Below are positions 32,491 to 40,996 of a stretch of DNA of 50,083 bases, in pieces. The notes beneath the pieces were generated by a model. The model saw only the letters and a list, made by a program, of their open reading frames with translations. It was not told where the DNA came from and ran no database searches. Origin of the DNA: Sphingomonas melonis (GTDB lineage: Bacteria > Pseudomonadota > Alphaproteobacteria > Sphingomonadales > Sphingomonadaceae); the NCBI RefSeq assembly GCF_013409985.1, contig NZ_JACCBY010000011.1:1-50083 (forward strand). The letters run 5' to 3'. The position numbers were made by a program, and so were the translations under genes. Numbering within the stretch: the first letter of the stretch is position 1; the number at the start of each line of letters is the position of its first letter.

Positions 32491-34212
32491 ATGACGATAC
32501 GGGGTGTTTCTTCGCTGAGGACGATCGCTTTGGCGCTGCTGCTGAGTTCGTGCTCGTCGGATTCGCAGGACGCGTCGGTGCCCGTCGTCACGGCGATGCC
32601 GACGCCCAGCGCCTCGTCCTCGCCGACCGCCCAGTCCGAACAGAACCTCCTGCCGACGGCCACGCCGATCAAGCATCTCGTCGTGATCTTCGGTGAGAAC
32701 CAGTCCTTCGATCACTATTTCGGCACCTATCCGCAGGCGAGCAATCCTGCCGGTGAGCCGGTGTTCACCGCGACCGTCGACACGCCCTTCGTGAACGGTT
32801 ACCTCAGCAATACGACGCTGCTGACCAACAACCCGAACACGACCAACGCTGACAATATCTCGACCGGCATTGCGCCTTCGCTGATGAACCCCTTCCGCCT
32901 CGACCGTGCGCAGTTCGATACCGCGAGCCAGAACCACGGCTATACGGCAGAACAGCGGGCCACCAACAATGGTCGCATGGATGCCTTCGTCAAATACACC
33001 GGGCGCGGGAGCAAGGGTGGTGCGGGTGCCTTCGGCACGGCGGCACAGGTGATGGGCTATTTCGATGGCAACACGGTCACTGCGCTGTGGAACTATGCCC
33101 AGAACTTCGCGATGAGCGACAACGCCTTCACCGATACGTTCGGACCGTCGACGCCGGGTGCGTTGAACGTCGTCGGCGGCACCACCGCCGGCTCTACGCA
33201 GGGCAACGGCACGGTGGCAGACGGCCAAGGCGGTTGGACGGTCATTGGCGACCCCGATCCCAAAGGCGATGTCTGCACCAAAGGCGGCGACCCGGTATCC
33301 CTCAGCGGCAAGAATATCGGTGACCTGCTCAATGCGGCGGGCATCACCTGGGGCGGCTTCATGGGCGGTTTCAGCGTGAAGACGACCAATCCCAATGGTT
33401 CGACCGGTTGCAAGCGGACGACGGTATCGCCCAACACGAACCGGACGGTGACCGACTACATCCCGCACCACGCTTGGTTCCAATATTACGCTTCGACCGC
33501 CAACCTGCAGCACACGCCGCCCAGTTCGGTGGCGATGATCGGTCGGACGGACCCGGTACTCGACGCGCCGGGGGCGACCGCGCCCGTGCATCACCAATAT
33601 GACTTCGACGACTTCGTCACTGCGGTGAAGGCGGGCAACTATCCGTCAGTCAACTACATCAAGGCCCCGGCCTATCAGGATGGCCATCCCGGCAATTCCA
33701 ACCCGCTCGACGAACAGGCGTTCATCGCCAACACGCTCAATTTCCTCCAGCAGCAGCCCGACTGGAAGAGCACTGCGGTCATCATCCTCTATGACGACTC
33801 CGATGGCTGGTACGACCATCAGTCGCCCAACATCGTCACCTCGTCGTTCGATGCCGACGCCGATCAGGTCACCGCGAAGGGCAAGTGCGACGGCTTCGGT
33901 GCGCGGCAGGCGGTCGGCCTGGACGGCAAGCTGGTGAACGGCCGCTGCGGGCCGGGATCGCGCATCCCGTTCCTGATCGTCTCGCCTTACGCGAAGGTCA
34001 ATTACGTCGACAAAACCCCGATCACCCAGTCGTCGGTGATTCGTTTCATCGAGGACAATTGGCTGAAGGGCGCGCGGATCGGCGGCGGTTCGAACGACTC
34101 GATCGCCGGCAGCATCCTCAACATGTTCGACTTCAACCGTGCGCCGCGGCTGACGCCGTTCTACGTCGATCCGAAGACCGGCACCAAATTGTCCTCGGCC
34201 CCTGCGGCCTGA
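32491..34212 (+). CDS. Phospholipase C / acid phosphatase (AcpA-like, phosphoesterase family), lipoprotein
   Basis: 573 residues. The phosphoesterase family (PF04185 type) hydrolyses phospholipids or phosphomonoesters. A lipoprotein signal (LRTIALALLLSSC, lipobox LSSC) anchors it to a membrane, followed by a Ser/Thr/Pro/Ala spacer. The catalytic start is IKHLVVIFGENQSFDHYFGTYP, whose Glu-Asn-Ser/Arg-Ser-Phe-Asp-His is the family signature. Later IGDPDPKGD, NYPSVNYIKAPAYQDGHPGNSNPLDEQAFI and VIILYDDSDGWYDHQSP supply metal ligands. I chose the ATG at 32491, five bases after GGAGGA, over the adjacent ATG at 32488. A candidate Pho box lies upstream. Confidence 0.9.
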   Translation: MTIRGVSSLRTIALALLLSSCSSDSQDASVPVVTAMPTPSASSSPTAQSEQNLLPTATPIKHLVVIFGENQSFDHYFGTYPQASNPAGEPVFTATVDTPFVNGYLSNTTLLTNNPNTTNADNISTGIAPSLMNPFRLDRAQFDTASQNHGYTAEQRATNNGRMDAFVKYTGRGSKGGAGAFGTAAQVMGYFDGNTVTALWNYAQNFAMSDNAFTDTFGPSTPGALNVVGGTTAGSTQGNGTVADGQGGWTVIGDPDPKGDVCTKGGDPVSLSGKNIGDLLNAAGITWGGFMGGFSVKTTNPNGSTGCKRTTVSPNTNRTVTDYIPHHAWFQYYASTANLQHTPPSSVAMIGRTDPVLDAPGATAPVHHQYDFDDFVTAVKAGNYPSVNYIKAPAYQDGHPGNSNPLDEQAFIANTLNFLQQQPDWKSTAVIILYDDSDGWYDHQSPNIVTSSFDADADQVTAKGKCDGFGARQAVGLDGKLVNGRCGPGSRIPFLIVSPYAKVNYVDKTPITQSSVIRFIEDNWLKGARIGGGSNDSIAGSILNMFDFNRAPRLTPFYVDPKTGTKLSSAPAA

Positions 34213-34220
34213 ATGCGGAT

Positions 34221-34252
34221 CGGTCCCGCGCCCCATAGGACGCGCGGGGCCG
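34221..34252 (+). other. Hairpin between the phospholipase and peroxidase genes
   Basis: CGGTCCCGCGC (34221-34231) pairs with GCGCGGGGCCG (34242-34252) through 11 positions including one G-T, with a ten-base loop. It begins eight bases after the phospholipase stop and ends 15 before the next start. There is no T-tract, so partial termination or 3'-end protection is more likely than full termination. Confidence 0.65.
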
Positions 34253-34267
34253 ACCATGTGAGCGTCG

Positions 34268-35707
34268 ATGCCTGACCCCATGACCGATCGACCGGCTGCG
34301 GCCCCGTCGACGCCGTCGCGGCTGCTGTGGAGCGGCCGCATCGTCTTCCTGCTTGCCGCGGCGGTGCTGCTCGTGTCGCTGCTCGGCACCGCCGGCGTCT
34401 TCGTCGCGCGGCCGGAGCGCGCGCCGGCGATGTTCGGCGACCTGTTGCAGGACGTGACCGGCTTCAACCCGCATCCTGTCGCGCTCATCCGGCCGCCGGT
34501 GCAGCCGCTCAGCGCACTGGCGCAGATCGGCCGCCAGATCTTCTACGACCGGTCGCTGTCCGCCTCGGGCCAGCAATCCTGCGCATCGTGTCACAGCCCG
34601 GCGCGCAGCTATGGTCCGCCCAACGGCGGCCTGCTCCAGCCGGGCGGTGTCGGCCTCGCTCCGCAGGGCCTGCGGCCGCCGCCGTCGCTCGCCTATCTCT
34701 ACCGTCAGGAGCCGTTCGGTATCGGCCCGGCGCTCGACGACGATGCACCGCCGTCGCTCGATCAGGCGGCGCAGCAGGCACAGGCCGGCGCGCGCGCAAC
34801 CAAGGTTGCGGGCGGCGCCAGCGCGGCGCCCGCGCTCGTGCCGCGGGGCGGTCTGTTCTGGGACGGGCGTGCCGATACGCTGATGGACCAGGCGTCGGGG
34901 CCGCTGATGAACCCCGACGAGATGGCCAATACCGATCTTCACGCGGTGGTCCGCAAACTGGCGCTGACCAAATATCGCGATGCATTCAAGCCGCTGTTCG
35001 GCGAGGCGATTCTCACCAACCCCGACCTGCTGTTCGCGGAGGCGATGTCGGCGGTGGCGCGCTACCAGATCGAGGATCCGAGCTTCCACCGCTTCGACAG
35101 CAAGTACGACCATTGGCTGGAGGGCAAGGTGCGGCTGACTCGGGCGGAGATGCGCGGGCTGAGGCTGTTCAACGATCCCGCGAAGGGCAATTGCGCCGCC
35201 TGCCATGTCAGCCAGCCCGGGCGCGATGGCCTGCCGCCGCTGTTCACCGACACCGAATATGAGGCGCTTGCCGTGCCGCGCAATCCCGCCGTGCCGGCCA
35301 ATCGCGATCCCCGCTTCGTCGACATGGGGCTTTGCGGGCCGGTGCGCCGCGACCTCATGCGCCAGACGCAATATTGCGGCATGTTCCTGACGCCGACGCT
35401 GCGCAACGCCGCCCGCCGCGGCGTCTATTTCCACAATGGCGTCTACCACACGCTGCGGCAGGTGCTCGACTTCTACAATCTGCGCGACGTCGCGCCAGCC
35501 CGTATCTATCCCCATGGCGTACCCGATGACCTGCCGCGGCGCTATCGCGGCAACATCGACATGGCAGACGCGCCGTTCGGCCGACGCGCCGGCGAGCGCC
35601 CGCCGCTCAACGATGCGGAGATCGCCGACATCATCGCCTTCCTCGCCACGCTCGACGACGGTTATGGCGCGCCTCACAAGTTCTTGCGCGGCAGCAGCCC
35701 GCCATAA
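34268..35707 (+). CDS. Di-haem cytochrome c peroxidase family protein
   Basis: 479 residues. It is likely a periplasmic or membrane-anchored peroxidase of the CcpA/MauG superfamily, reducing hydrogen peroxide or oxidising another protein. Residues 23-43 are a hydrophobic anchor (IVFLLAAAVLLVSLLGTAGVF). Two haem c sites are visible: CASCH at 105-109 and CAACH at 309-313. Other family features are RQIFYDRSLSASGQQSC, GGLFWDGRADTLMDQASGPLMNPDEM and MFLTPTLRNAARRGVYFHNGVYHTL. The insert and Pro-rich stretch around 118-192 is longer than in plain CcpA. It follows the phospholipase in the same direction and overlaps the TonB-receptor relic at its 3' end. Confidence 0.9.
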   Translation: MPDPMTDRPAAAPSTPSRLLWSGRIVFLLAAAVLLVSLLGTAGVFVARPERAPAMFGDLLQDVTGFNPHPVALIRPPVQPLSALAQIGRQIFYDRSLSASGQQSCASCHSPARSYGPPNGGLLQPGGVGLAPQGLRPPPSLAYLYRQEPFGIGPALDDDAPPSLDQAAQQAQAGARATKVAGGASAAPALVPRGGLFWDGRADTLMDQASGPLMNPDEMANTDLHAVVRKLALTKYRDAFKPLFGEAILTNPDLLFAEAMSAVARYQIEDPSFHRFDSKYDHWLEGKVRLTRAEMRGLRLFNDPAKGNCAACHVSQPGRDGLPPLFTDTEYEALAVPRNPAVPANRDPRFVDMGLCGPVRRDLMRQTQYCGMFLTPTLRNAARRGVYFHNGVYHTLRQVLDFYNLRDVAPARIYPHGVPDDLPRRYRGNIDMADAPFGRRAGERPPLNDAEIADIIAFLATLDDGYGAPHKFLRGSSPP

Positions 35708-35894
35708 CGGCGGTCGTCGCGCGGTACGAAGCGGACGGTGCCGGCAAAGTGCCCGGTGCCAGGAAGCTGGCATAGGACGTGTCGGTGATGGTCTTGACAT
35801 AGGCACGCAGCTGCCAGCCGTCGCCGGGCCGCACCAGCGCGACGTTGGCGTTCCAGATCGCATAGGCCGGCTGAACATTTGCGGTGCGTGGCAT
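35674..35894 (-). pseudogene. TonB-dependent receptor, C-terminal relic
   Basis: On the minus strand the frame from 35894 encodes ANVQPAYAIWNANVALVRPGDGWQLRAYVKTITDTSYASFLAPG, the last strands of an outer-membrane beta-barrel receptor. Near 35748-35756 the homology jumps to another frame, which reads HFAGTVRFVPRDDRRYGGLL before its TGA at 35674-35676. Nothing upstream (rest of barrel, plug) remains. It therefore appears to be a decayed 3' stub of about 70 codons, with one frameshift. Its end overlaps the peroxidase gene by 34 bases. An intact receptor for phosphate or metal compounds may once have stood here. Confidence 0.7.
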
Positions 35895-36028
35895 GGCTAT
35901 GGATAACAAAAAAAATCGCCAGCTTTCCGGCGCGGTGGCGGTTGCTCCATCGAGATGGTGCATCCGGAGTTCATCGGTTCGATCTAATCGACGAACCGCG
36001 GCCAAAAAATCGCACAGGATGCAGGCAT

Positions 36029-36041
36029 GTGATATTGTAAC
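36029..36041 (+). promoter_or_regulatory. Candidate Zur box upstream of the MerC-like gene
   Basis: GTGATATTGTAAC matches 11 of 13 positions of a GTTATAwwATAAC-like alphaproteobacterial Zur pattern as I remember it. It lies 33 bases before the start of the MerC-like gene and upstream of zur. If bound, it would make the pair zinc-repressed and auto-regulated. Confidence 0.45.
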
Positions 36042-36073
36042 GTACTGGACAGCCGCCTAGATGAGCGGTTGCG

Positions 36074-36466
36074 ATGACGCATGGGACTCACTCTGCACGC
36101 CGTTTCGGCTGGGCTTGGCTCGATCGCGCCGCGATCGCGCTGTCGGGCCTGTGCGTGGTCCATTGCATTGCCAGCGCCGTTCTGTTGGCGATGCTGTCGG
36201 CGGCCGGCGGGCTGTTGCTCAACCCGATCTTCCACGAGATCGGCCTGACCATCGCGATCTTCCTTGGCGCCGTCGCGCTCGGCCGCGGCGTGATGCAGCA
36301 CGGCTATGTCATGCCCGCGTCGATGGGGGCGTTCGGGCTCGGCATCATGGCCGGCGCCATGACGCTGCCGCATGAGGGCGGCGGCGGTGCGGAGACGCTG
36401 TGGACGGTGATCGGCGTCGGTCTGCTGGCGTTCGGCCACGACCTCAACCGCCGCGCGGTCATCTGA
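36074..36466 (+). CDS. MerC-domain membrane protein
   Basis: 130 residues with four predicted membrane segments (about 18-40, 46-66, 76-95 and 105-122). RAAIALSGLCVVHCIASAVLLAMLSAAGG carries the Cys-x-x-x-Cys metal site (CVVHC) of the MerC family, whose founding member moves Hg(II) inward. In this genome neighbourhood, just ahead of a Zur regulator and with no other mer genes, zinc or another divalent metal is more likely than mercury. A conserved ending HDLNRRAV is seen. Located 41 bases before zur and probably co-transcribed. Confidence 0.82.
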   Translation: MTHGTHSARRFGWAWLDRAAIALSGLCVVHCIASAVLLAMLSAAGGLLLNPIFHEIGLTIAIFLGAVALGRGVMQHGYVMPASMGAFGLGIMAGAMTLPHEGGGGAETLWTVIGVGLLAFGHDLNRRAVI

Positions 36467-36507
36467 CGCCGCTTGTGATCGCGTCGAGCGCCACCTAAAT
36501 CCCCGTC

Positions 36508-36975
36508 ATGGCAAGTCAGGCGCATCACGATCATCACGAGCCGCAGGGCGCCGACCTCACCAAGGCCGCGCGGGCGACGCTGGAGAAGTCCGGCGAGCAA
36601 TGGACGCAGATGCGCGCCAACGTCTTCGCCGCACTGGTGGGCTTCACCAAGCCGGCCAGCGCCTATGACATCGCCGAGGCCATGTCGAAGAGCGAGGGCC
36701 GCCGCGTCGCCGCCAACAGCATCTACCGTATCCTCGACGTGTTCGTTGCTGCCAATCTGGCGCGGAAGGTCGAAAGCTCAAACGCTTACGTCGCCAACGC
36801 GCATCCCGATTGCCTGCATGATTGTATCTTTCTGGTATGCGATTCGTGTGGGCAAACCGTGCACCTCGACGACGACACGGTCACCCGCGGTGTCCGAAGT
36901 GCCGCGCAAGCCGTTGGTTTTGCACCAATTCGTCCGGTGATCGAGGTTCGCGGCAAGTGCGCCGACTGCGCCTGA
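36508..36975 (+). CDS. zur: Fur-family transcriptional regulator, Zur-like
   Basis: 155 residues. DNA-binding winged helix at about 25-85 (RANVFAALVGFTKPASAYDIAEAMSKSEGRRVAANSIYRILDVF) and a dimerisation/metal domain at 85-155. Structural zinc pairs are CDSC at 111-114 and CADC at 151-154; the segment HPDCLHDCIFLVCDSC has the sensory Cys/His seen in Zur, and the His-rich start (AHHDHHEP) is common in these proteins. Probably represses zinc-uptake genes when zinc is ample. The choice of Zur over Fur rests on these residues and the MerC-like neighbour. Confidence 0.85.
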   Translation: MASQAHHDHHEPQGADLTKAARATLEKSGEQWTQMRANVFAALVGFTKPASAYDIAEAMSKSEGRRVAANSIYRILDVFVAANLARKVESSNAYVANAHPDCLHDCIFLVCDSCGQTVHLDDDTVTRGVRSAAQAVGFAPIRPVIEVRGKCADCA

Positions 36976-37028
36976 TCTTGCGCGCGCCGCCAATCGACAC
37001 TCATCGCACAAGCGCGTAGACGGGTCCG

Positions 37029-38954
37029 ATGGCCGAATTACCCGAAACGCCGCTGCTCGATACCGTCAACACACCGGAAGAGCTGCGAAAACTCCCGCCC
37101 GAGCAGTTGCGCCAGCTGGCCGACGAACTGCGGCAGGAGACGATCTCCGCGGTCGGATCGACCGGTGGGCATCTCGGATCGGGACTCGGCGTCGTCGAGC
37201 TGACCACCGCGATCCACTATGTCTTCGACACCCCGCGCGACCGGCTGGTGTGGGACGTCGGCCATCAATGCTATCCGCACAAGATCCTGACCGGCCGCCG
37301 CGATCGCATCCGTACGCTGCGCCAGGGTGGGGGGCTCAGCGGCTTCACCAAGCGCAGCGAGAGCGAATACGACCCGTTCGGTGCGGCGCACAGCTCGACC
37401 TCGATCTCGGCGGCGCTGGGCTTTGCGGTGGCGAACAAGCTGGCCGGCACGCCCGGCCGCGGCATCGCGGTGATCGGCGACGGTTCGATGTCGGCCGGCA
37501 TGGCCTATGAGGCGATGAACAACGCCGAACAGGCGGGCAACCGGCTGGTCGTCATCCTCAACGACAACGACATGTCGATCGCACCCCCGGTCGGTGGCCT
37601 GTCGGCCTATCTGTCGCGGATCGTGTCGAGCCGCGAGTTCCTCGGCGTCCGCGACATCCTGCGCAAGTTCGCGCGCCGCCTGCCGCGGCCCTTCCACGCC
37701 GCCGCGCGCAAGACCGACGAATTCGCCCGCGGCATGACGATGGGCGGCACCTTGTTCGAGGAACTCGGCTTCTATTACGTCGGCCCGATCGACGGGCACA
37801 ACCTCGACCATCTCATCCCGGTGCTCGAGAACGTCCGCGATGCGGAGGAGGGGCCGATCCTCGTCCACGTCGTCACCAAAAAGGGCAAGGGCTATGCCCC
37901 GGCGGAGGCGGCGGCGGACAAATATCACGGCGTCCAGAAGTTCGACGTCATCACCGGCGCGCAGGCGAAGGCGCCGCCCGGCCCGCCGCAATATCAGAAC
38001 GTCTTCGGCGACGCGCTGGTCAAGGAGGGCGAGCGCGATCCGACGATCGTCGCGATCACCGCGGCGATGCCGTCGGGCACCGGCGTCGACCGGTTCGCCA
38101 AGGCTTTCCCCGACCGCGCCTTCGATGTCGGCATCGCCGAACAGCATGCGGTGACCTTTGCGGCGGGCCTCGCCGCGCAGGGCATGCGGCCGTTCTGCGC
38201 GATCTATTCGACCTTCCTCCAGCGCGCCTATGATCAGGTCGTGCACGATGTCGCGATCCAGAACCTGCCGGTGCGCTTCGCGATCGACCGCGCCGGGCTG
38301 GTCGGCGCCGACGGCGCGACGCATGCGGGCTCGTTCGACGTCACCTATCTCGCGACGCTGCCCAATTTCGTCGTGATGGCGGCCGCCGATGAGGCGGAGT
38401 TGGTCCATATGACGCATACCGCCGCGTGCCACGACAGCGGTCCGATCGCGGTCCGCTATCCCCGCGGCAACGGCGTCGGCGTCGATCTGCCCGCGGTGCC
38501 GCAGCGGCTGGAGATCGGCAAGGGCCGTATCGTCCGCGAGGGCAAGACGGTCGCAATCCTGTCGCTCGGCACCCGATTGGAAGAGGCGCTTAAGGCTGCC
38601 GACGTGCTCGAGGCCAAGGGGCTGTCGACCACGGTCGCCGATCTGCGCTTCGCCAAGCCGCTCGACGAGGCGCTGATCCGCCGCCTGCTGACCAGCCACG
38701 AGGTCGCGGTGACGATCGAGGAGAATGCGGTCGGCGGCTTTGGCGCGCACGTGCTGACGCTGGCGAGCGACGAGGGGCTGATCGACGGCGGGCTCAAGCT
38801 GCGCACGATGCGCCTGCCCGATACCTTCCAGGACCAGGACAAGCCCGAGAAGCAATATGCCGAGGCGGGTCTCGACGCCGACCACATCGTCCAGACGGTG
38901 CTCAAGACGCTGCGCCACAACAGCACCGAGGTGACGGAGGGGGCGCGCGCATGA
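37029..38954 (+). CDS. dxs: 1-deoxy-D-xylulose-5-phosphate synthase
   Basis: 641 residues, full-length. It joins pyruvate and glyceraldehyde 3-phosphate, the first step of the MEP isoprenoid pathway. The thiamine-diphosphate motif is GDGSMSAGMAYEAMNNAEQAGNRLVVILNDNDMSI. Other markers are GGHLGSGLGVVELT, HQCYPHKILTGR, GFTKRSESEYDPFGAAHSSTSISAALG, GIAEQHAVTFAAGLA, YSTFLQRAYDQVVHDVA and FAIDRAGLVGADGATHAG. The 3' end overlaps a small membrane-peptide gene (ATGA). Confidence 0.97.
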   Translation: MAELPETPLLDTVNTPEELRKLPPEQLRQLADELRQETISAVGSTGGHLGSGLGVVELTTAIHYVFDTPRDRLVWDVGHQCYPHKILTGRRDRIRTLRQGGGLSGFTKRSESEYDPFGAAHSSTSISAALGFAVANKLAGTPGRGIAVIGDGSMSAGMAYEAMNNAEQAGNRLVVILNDNDMSIAPPVGGLSAYLSRIVSSREFLGVRDILRKFARRLPRPFHAAARKTDEFARGMTMGGTLFEELGFYYVGPIDGHNLDHLIPVLENVRDAEEGPILVHVVTKKGKGYAPAEAAADKYHGVQKFDVITGAQAKAPPGPPQYQNVFGDALVKEGERDPTIVAITAAMPSGTGVDRFAKAFPDRAFDVGIAEQHAVTFAAGLAAQGMRPFCAIYSTFLQRAYDQVVHDVAIQNLPVRFAIDRAGLVGADGATHAGSFDVTYLATLPNFVVMAAADEAELVHMTHTAACHDSGPIAVRYPRGNGVGVDLPAVPQRLEIGKGRIVREGKTVAILSLGTRLEEALKAADVLEAKGLSTTVADLRFAKPLDEALIRRLLTSHEVAVTIEENAVGGFGAHVLTLASDEGLIDGGLKLRTMRLPDTFQDQDKPEKQYAEAGLDADHIVQTVLKTLRHNSTEVTEGARA

Positions 38955-39097
38955 AGGGGTGGACTGCGGTCATCGTCATCACCGGCCTTGCGCTGGTGAT
39001 GCTGATCGGCCTCAACGTCCGCCTCTACCGCGCGATGAAGGCAGCGACCGCAAAGGGGCGCGAACAGCAGGACACGGCGTCCCGCACGGTCGACTGA
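38951..39097 (+). CDS. 48-residue single-span membrane peptide
   Basis: The ATG at 38951 overlaps the dxs stop as ATGA, strong evidence of coupled translation. The peptide has one hydrophobic segment (about 5-22, TAVIVITGLALVMLIGL), then a basic/polar tail NVRLYRAMKAATAKGREQQD. It would sit in the inner membrane with the tail probably inside. I recognise no family. A non-coding stretch of about 200 bases follows. Confidence 0.7.
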   Translation: MKGWTAVIVITGLALVMLIGLNVRLYRAMKAATAKGREQQDTASRTVD

Positions 39098-39301
39098 TAC
39101 GGCAGATCGCTGCGTACGGCTGATCACCGTTCTGTTTGGCGTTAAGGTGAAGCAGGCAAGCTACTCCTAGCGATAAGTCGTATTAGGCGTGCCCGGCGGG
39201 CTCCAGTCCACAGCGTAAGGCGTCCTACGACGGTGCACCATTGCCTACTCGTCGACGGGCGCGTCCGGGTCGTTATTCCGTTCGCGCCCGCCTGAGCGGT
39301 C

Positions 39302-39973
39302 TTACCGGCCGAGATAATGCGCCTGCGCCGCCTCGGTGGCGTTGATCGCGAGGATCGAGCGGGCGTCGCTCGGCGGGCGGGCGCGTCCGTGGCTGTCGGT
39401 GCCGGCGGCGATTACCCGGTTGAGCAGTTCCTGCCCCTCTTCCCACCAGCCGATGCCGCTGGCGGCGTTGAGATGGCCCTGCGGACCGGCATCGATGAAA
39501 TGGCTGCCCCATTGCGCGGCGAGGCTGTGCGCGCGGTCGATGCCGATCCAGGGATCGTCGCTCGATGCGACGAGGATCGACGGAAAGGGCAGGGGCGTAC
39601 GCGGCGTCGGCGCGAAGCCGCGCAACTCCTCGGGCGCCCCCGGCCGGTCGACATCGGCCGGCGCCACCAGCAGCGCGCCGGCCACCGGCCAGCCATAAGG
39701 CTGCGGACTGAGCTCCGCCCACCAGGCCACCGCGAGGCAGCCGAGGCTGTGGGCGGCGAGGATGACGGGCGCTTCGGCGCGGGCGATCGCCTGGTCGAGC
39801 TTGGTCACCCAGGCGTTGCGATGCGGCGTGTTCCACATGCCGAGTTCGACGCGCATCGTGTCGGGACGCGAATCCTCCCACAGCGTCTGCCAGTGCGACG
39901 GCCCGGAGCCGCCGAGGCCCGGCACGGTCAGGATGGTCGGTTGCGCGCTTTCGAAACTGGAAAATCCGGTCAT
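39302..39973 (-). CDS. RBBP9/YdeN-family serine hydrolase
   Basis: 223 residues of alpha/beta-hydrolase fold. It starts TILTVPGLGGSGPSHWQTLWEDS, continues with the nucleophile elbow AAHSLGCLA (Ser in A-H-S-L-G), then VASSDDPWIG (acid) and SHFIDAGPQGHLNAASGIGWWEEG (His). This triad and length are typical of the RBBP9 family, whose substrate in bacteria is generally unknown. The ATG at 39973 has GGAGGGAG about eight bases in front. Transcribed opposite to its neighbours. Confidence 0.88.
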   Translation of the reverse strand: MTGFSSFESAQPTILTVPGLGGSGPSHWQTLWEDSRPDTMRVELGMWNTPHRNAWVTKLDQAIARAEAPVILAAHSLGCLAVAWWAELSPQPYGWPVAGALLVAPADVDRPGAPEELRGFAPTPRTPLPFPSILVASSDDPWIGIDRAHSLAAQWGSHFIDAGPQGHLNAASGIGWWEEGQELLNRVIAAGTDSHGRARPPSDARSILAINATEAAQAHYLGR

Positions 39974-40173
39974 GGCTGCATCTCCCTCCGTGTGAAAGGG
40001 CGGATCGGGCCGGCGTTCGGACCCATCGTCCTGCACATCGTCCTCAACCCCGAAGTTAATCCTACCGTTCCACTAGGCAATCGCGGATGCGGCCAGTGGA
40101 AGGCGGCGAGCGCCGGAGTGAAAGCGGGCGCGGGCGGGGTGACGTGACGGGACGATCGGCGCTAGGGAGACGC

Positions 40174-40908
40174 ATGGCAAAGACCCGTGTGGACCAGATG
40201 CTCGTCGACCGCGGCCTGGCGGAATCGCGTACCCGCGCGCAGGCGCTGATCATGGCGGGGCTGGTCTTCGCCGGCACCAGGAAGGTCGACAAGCCCGGGC
40301 AGACGCTGGCCGAGGATGTGGCGCTCGACGTGCGCGGGCGCGATCATCCGTGGGTGTCGCGTGGCGGTATCAAGCTGGCGCACGGATTGGATCATTTCGG
40401 CTGGGACGTCACCGATACGGTGGCAATCGACGTCGGCTCGTCGACCGGCGGCTTCACCGACGTGCTGTTGAGTCGCGGCGCGGCGCGCGTCTATGCGGTC
40501 GACAGCGGCACCAACCAGCTCGCCTGGAAGCTGCGCCAGGACCCGCGCGTCGTCGTCCACGAACAGACCAGCGCGCGTATCCTCACCGCCGCGCACATCC
40601 CCGAACCGGTCGACCTGATCGTCTGCGACGCCAGTTTCATCGGCCTTGCCAAGGTGTTGGAGCGGCCGATGAGCTTCGCGACGCCGGGCGCGCGGCTGCT
40701 GGCGCTGATCAAGCCGCAATTCGAGGCGGGCCGCAGCGAGGTGGGCAAGGGCGGCGTGGTGCGCGATCCCGAGGTGCGCACCCGGGTCTGCGATGCGGTG
40801 GTGGCGTGGCTGTCCGCGTCGGGCTGGCCGGTGAGCGGCGTGGTGGAGAGTCCGATCACCGGGCCGGAAGGCAATGTGGAATATCTGGTCGCTGCAATAC
40901 GCGATTGA
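40174..40908 (+). CDS. tlyA: TlyA-family rRNA methyltransferase/putative hemolysin
   Basis: 244 residues. An S4 RNA-binding domain comes first (RVDQMLVDRGLAESRTRAQALIMAGLVFAG), then a FtsJ-like SAM methyltransferase domain with IDVGSSTGGFTDVLLSRGA and LIVCDASFIGLAKVL, then ALIKPQFEAGRSEVGKGGVVRD. TlyA proteins 2'-O-methylate rRNA cytidines; the old name hemolysin is often misleading. The ATG at 40174 follows AGGGAG. A longer upstream frame is not supported. Confidence 0.93.
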   Translation: MAKTRVDQMLVDRGLAESRTRAQALIMAGLVFAGTRKVDKPGQTLAEDVALDVRGRDHPWVSRGGIKLAHGLDHFGWDVTDTVAIDVGSSTGGFTDVLLSRGAARVYAVDSGTNQLAWKLRQDPRVVVHEQTSARILTAAHIPEPVDLIVCDASFIGLAKVLERPMSFATPGARLLALIKPQFEAGRSEVGKGGVVRDPEVRTRVCDAVVAWLSASGWPVSGVVESPITGPEGNVEYLVAAIRD

Positions 40909-40996
40909 TCTACAATGGGAACGATCGCCGATACGGGTGCTTTACGAAGGCCGGGCGGTGCGGCAAGCAGACGCAAACGCTGGTGAGGAGCATGGG

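Noticed and set aside
39098..39301. Structured RNA between the small dxs-linked gene and the RBBP9-like gene
   Set aside because: Short palindromes exist but no stable long fold or known motif can be argued by eye.
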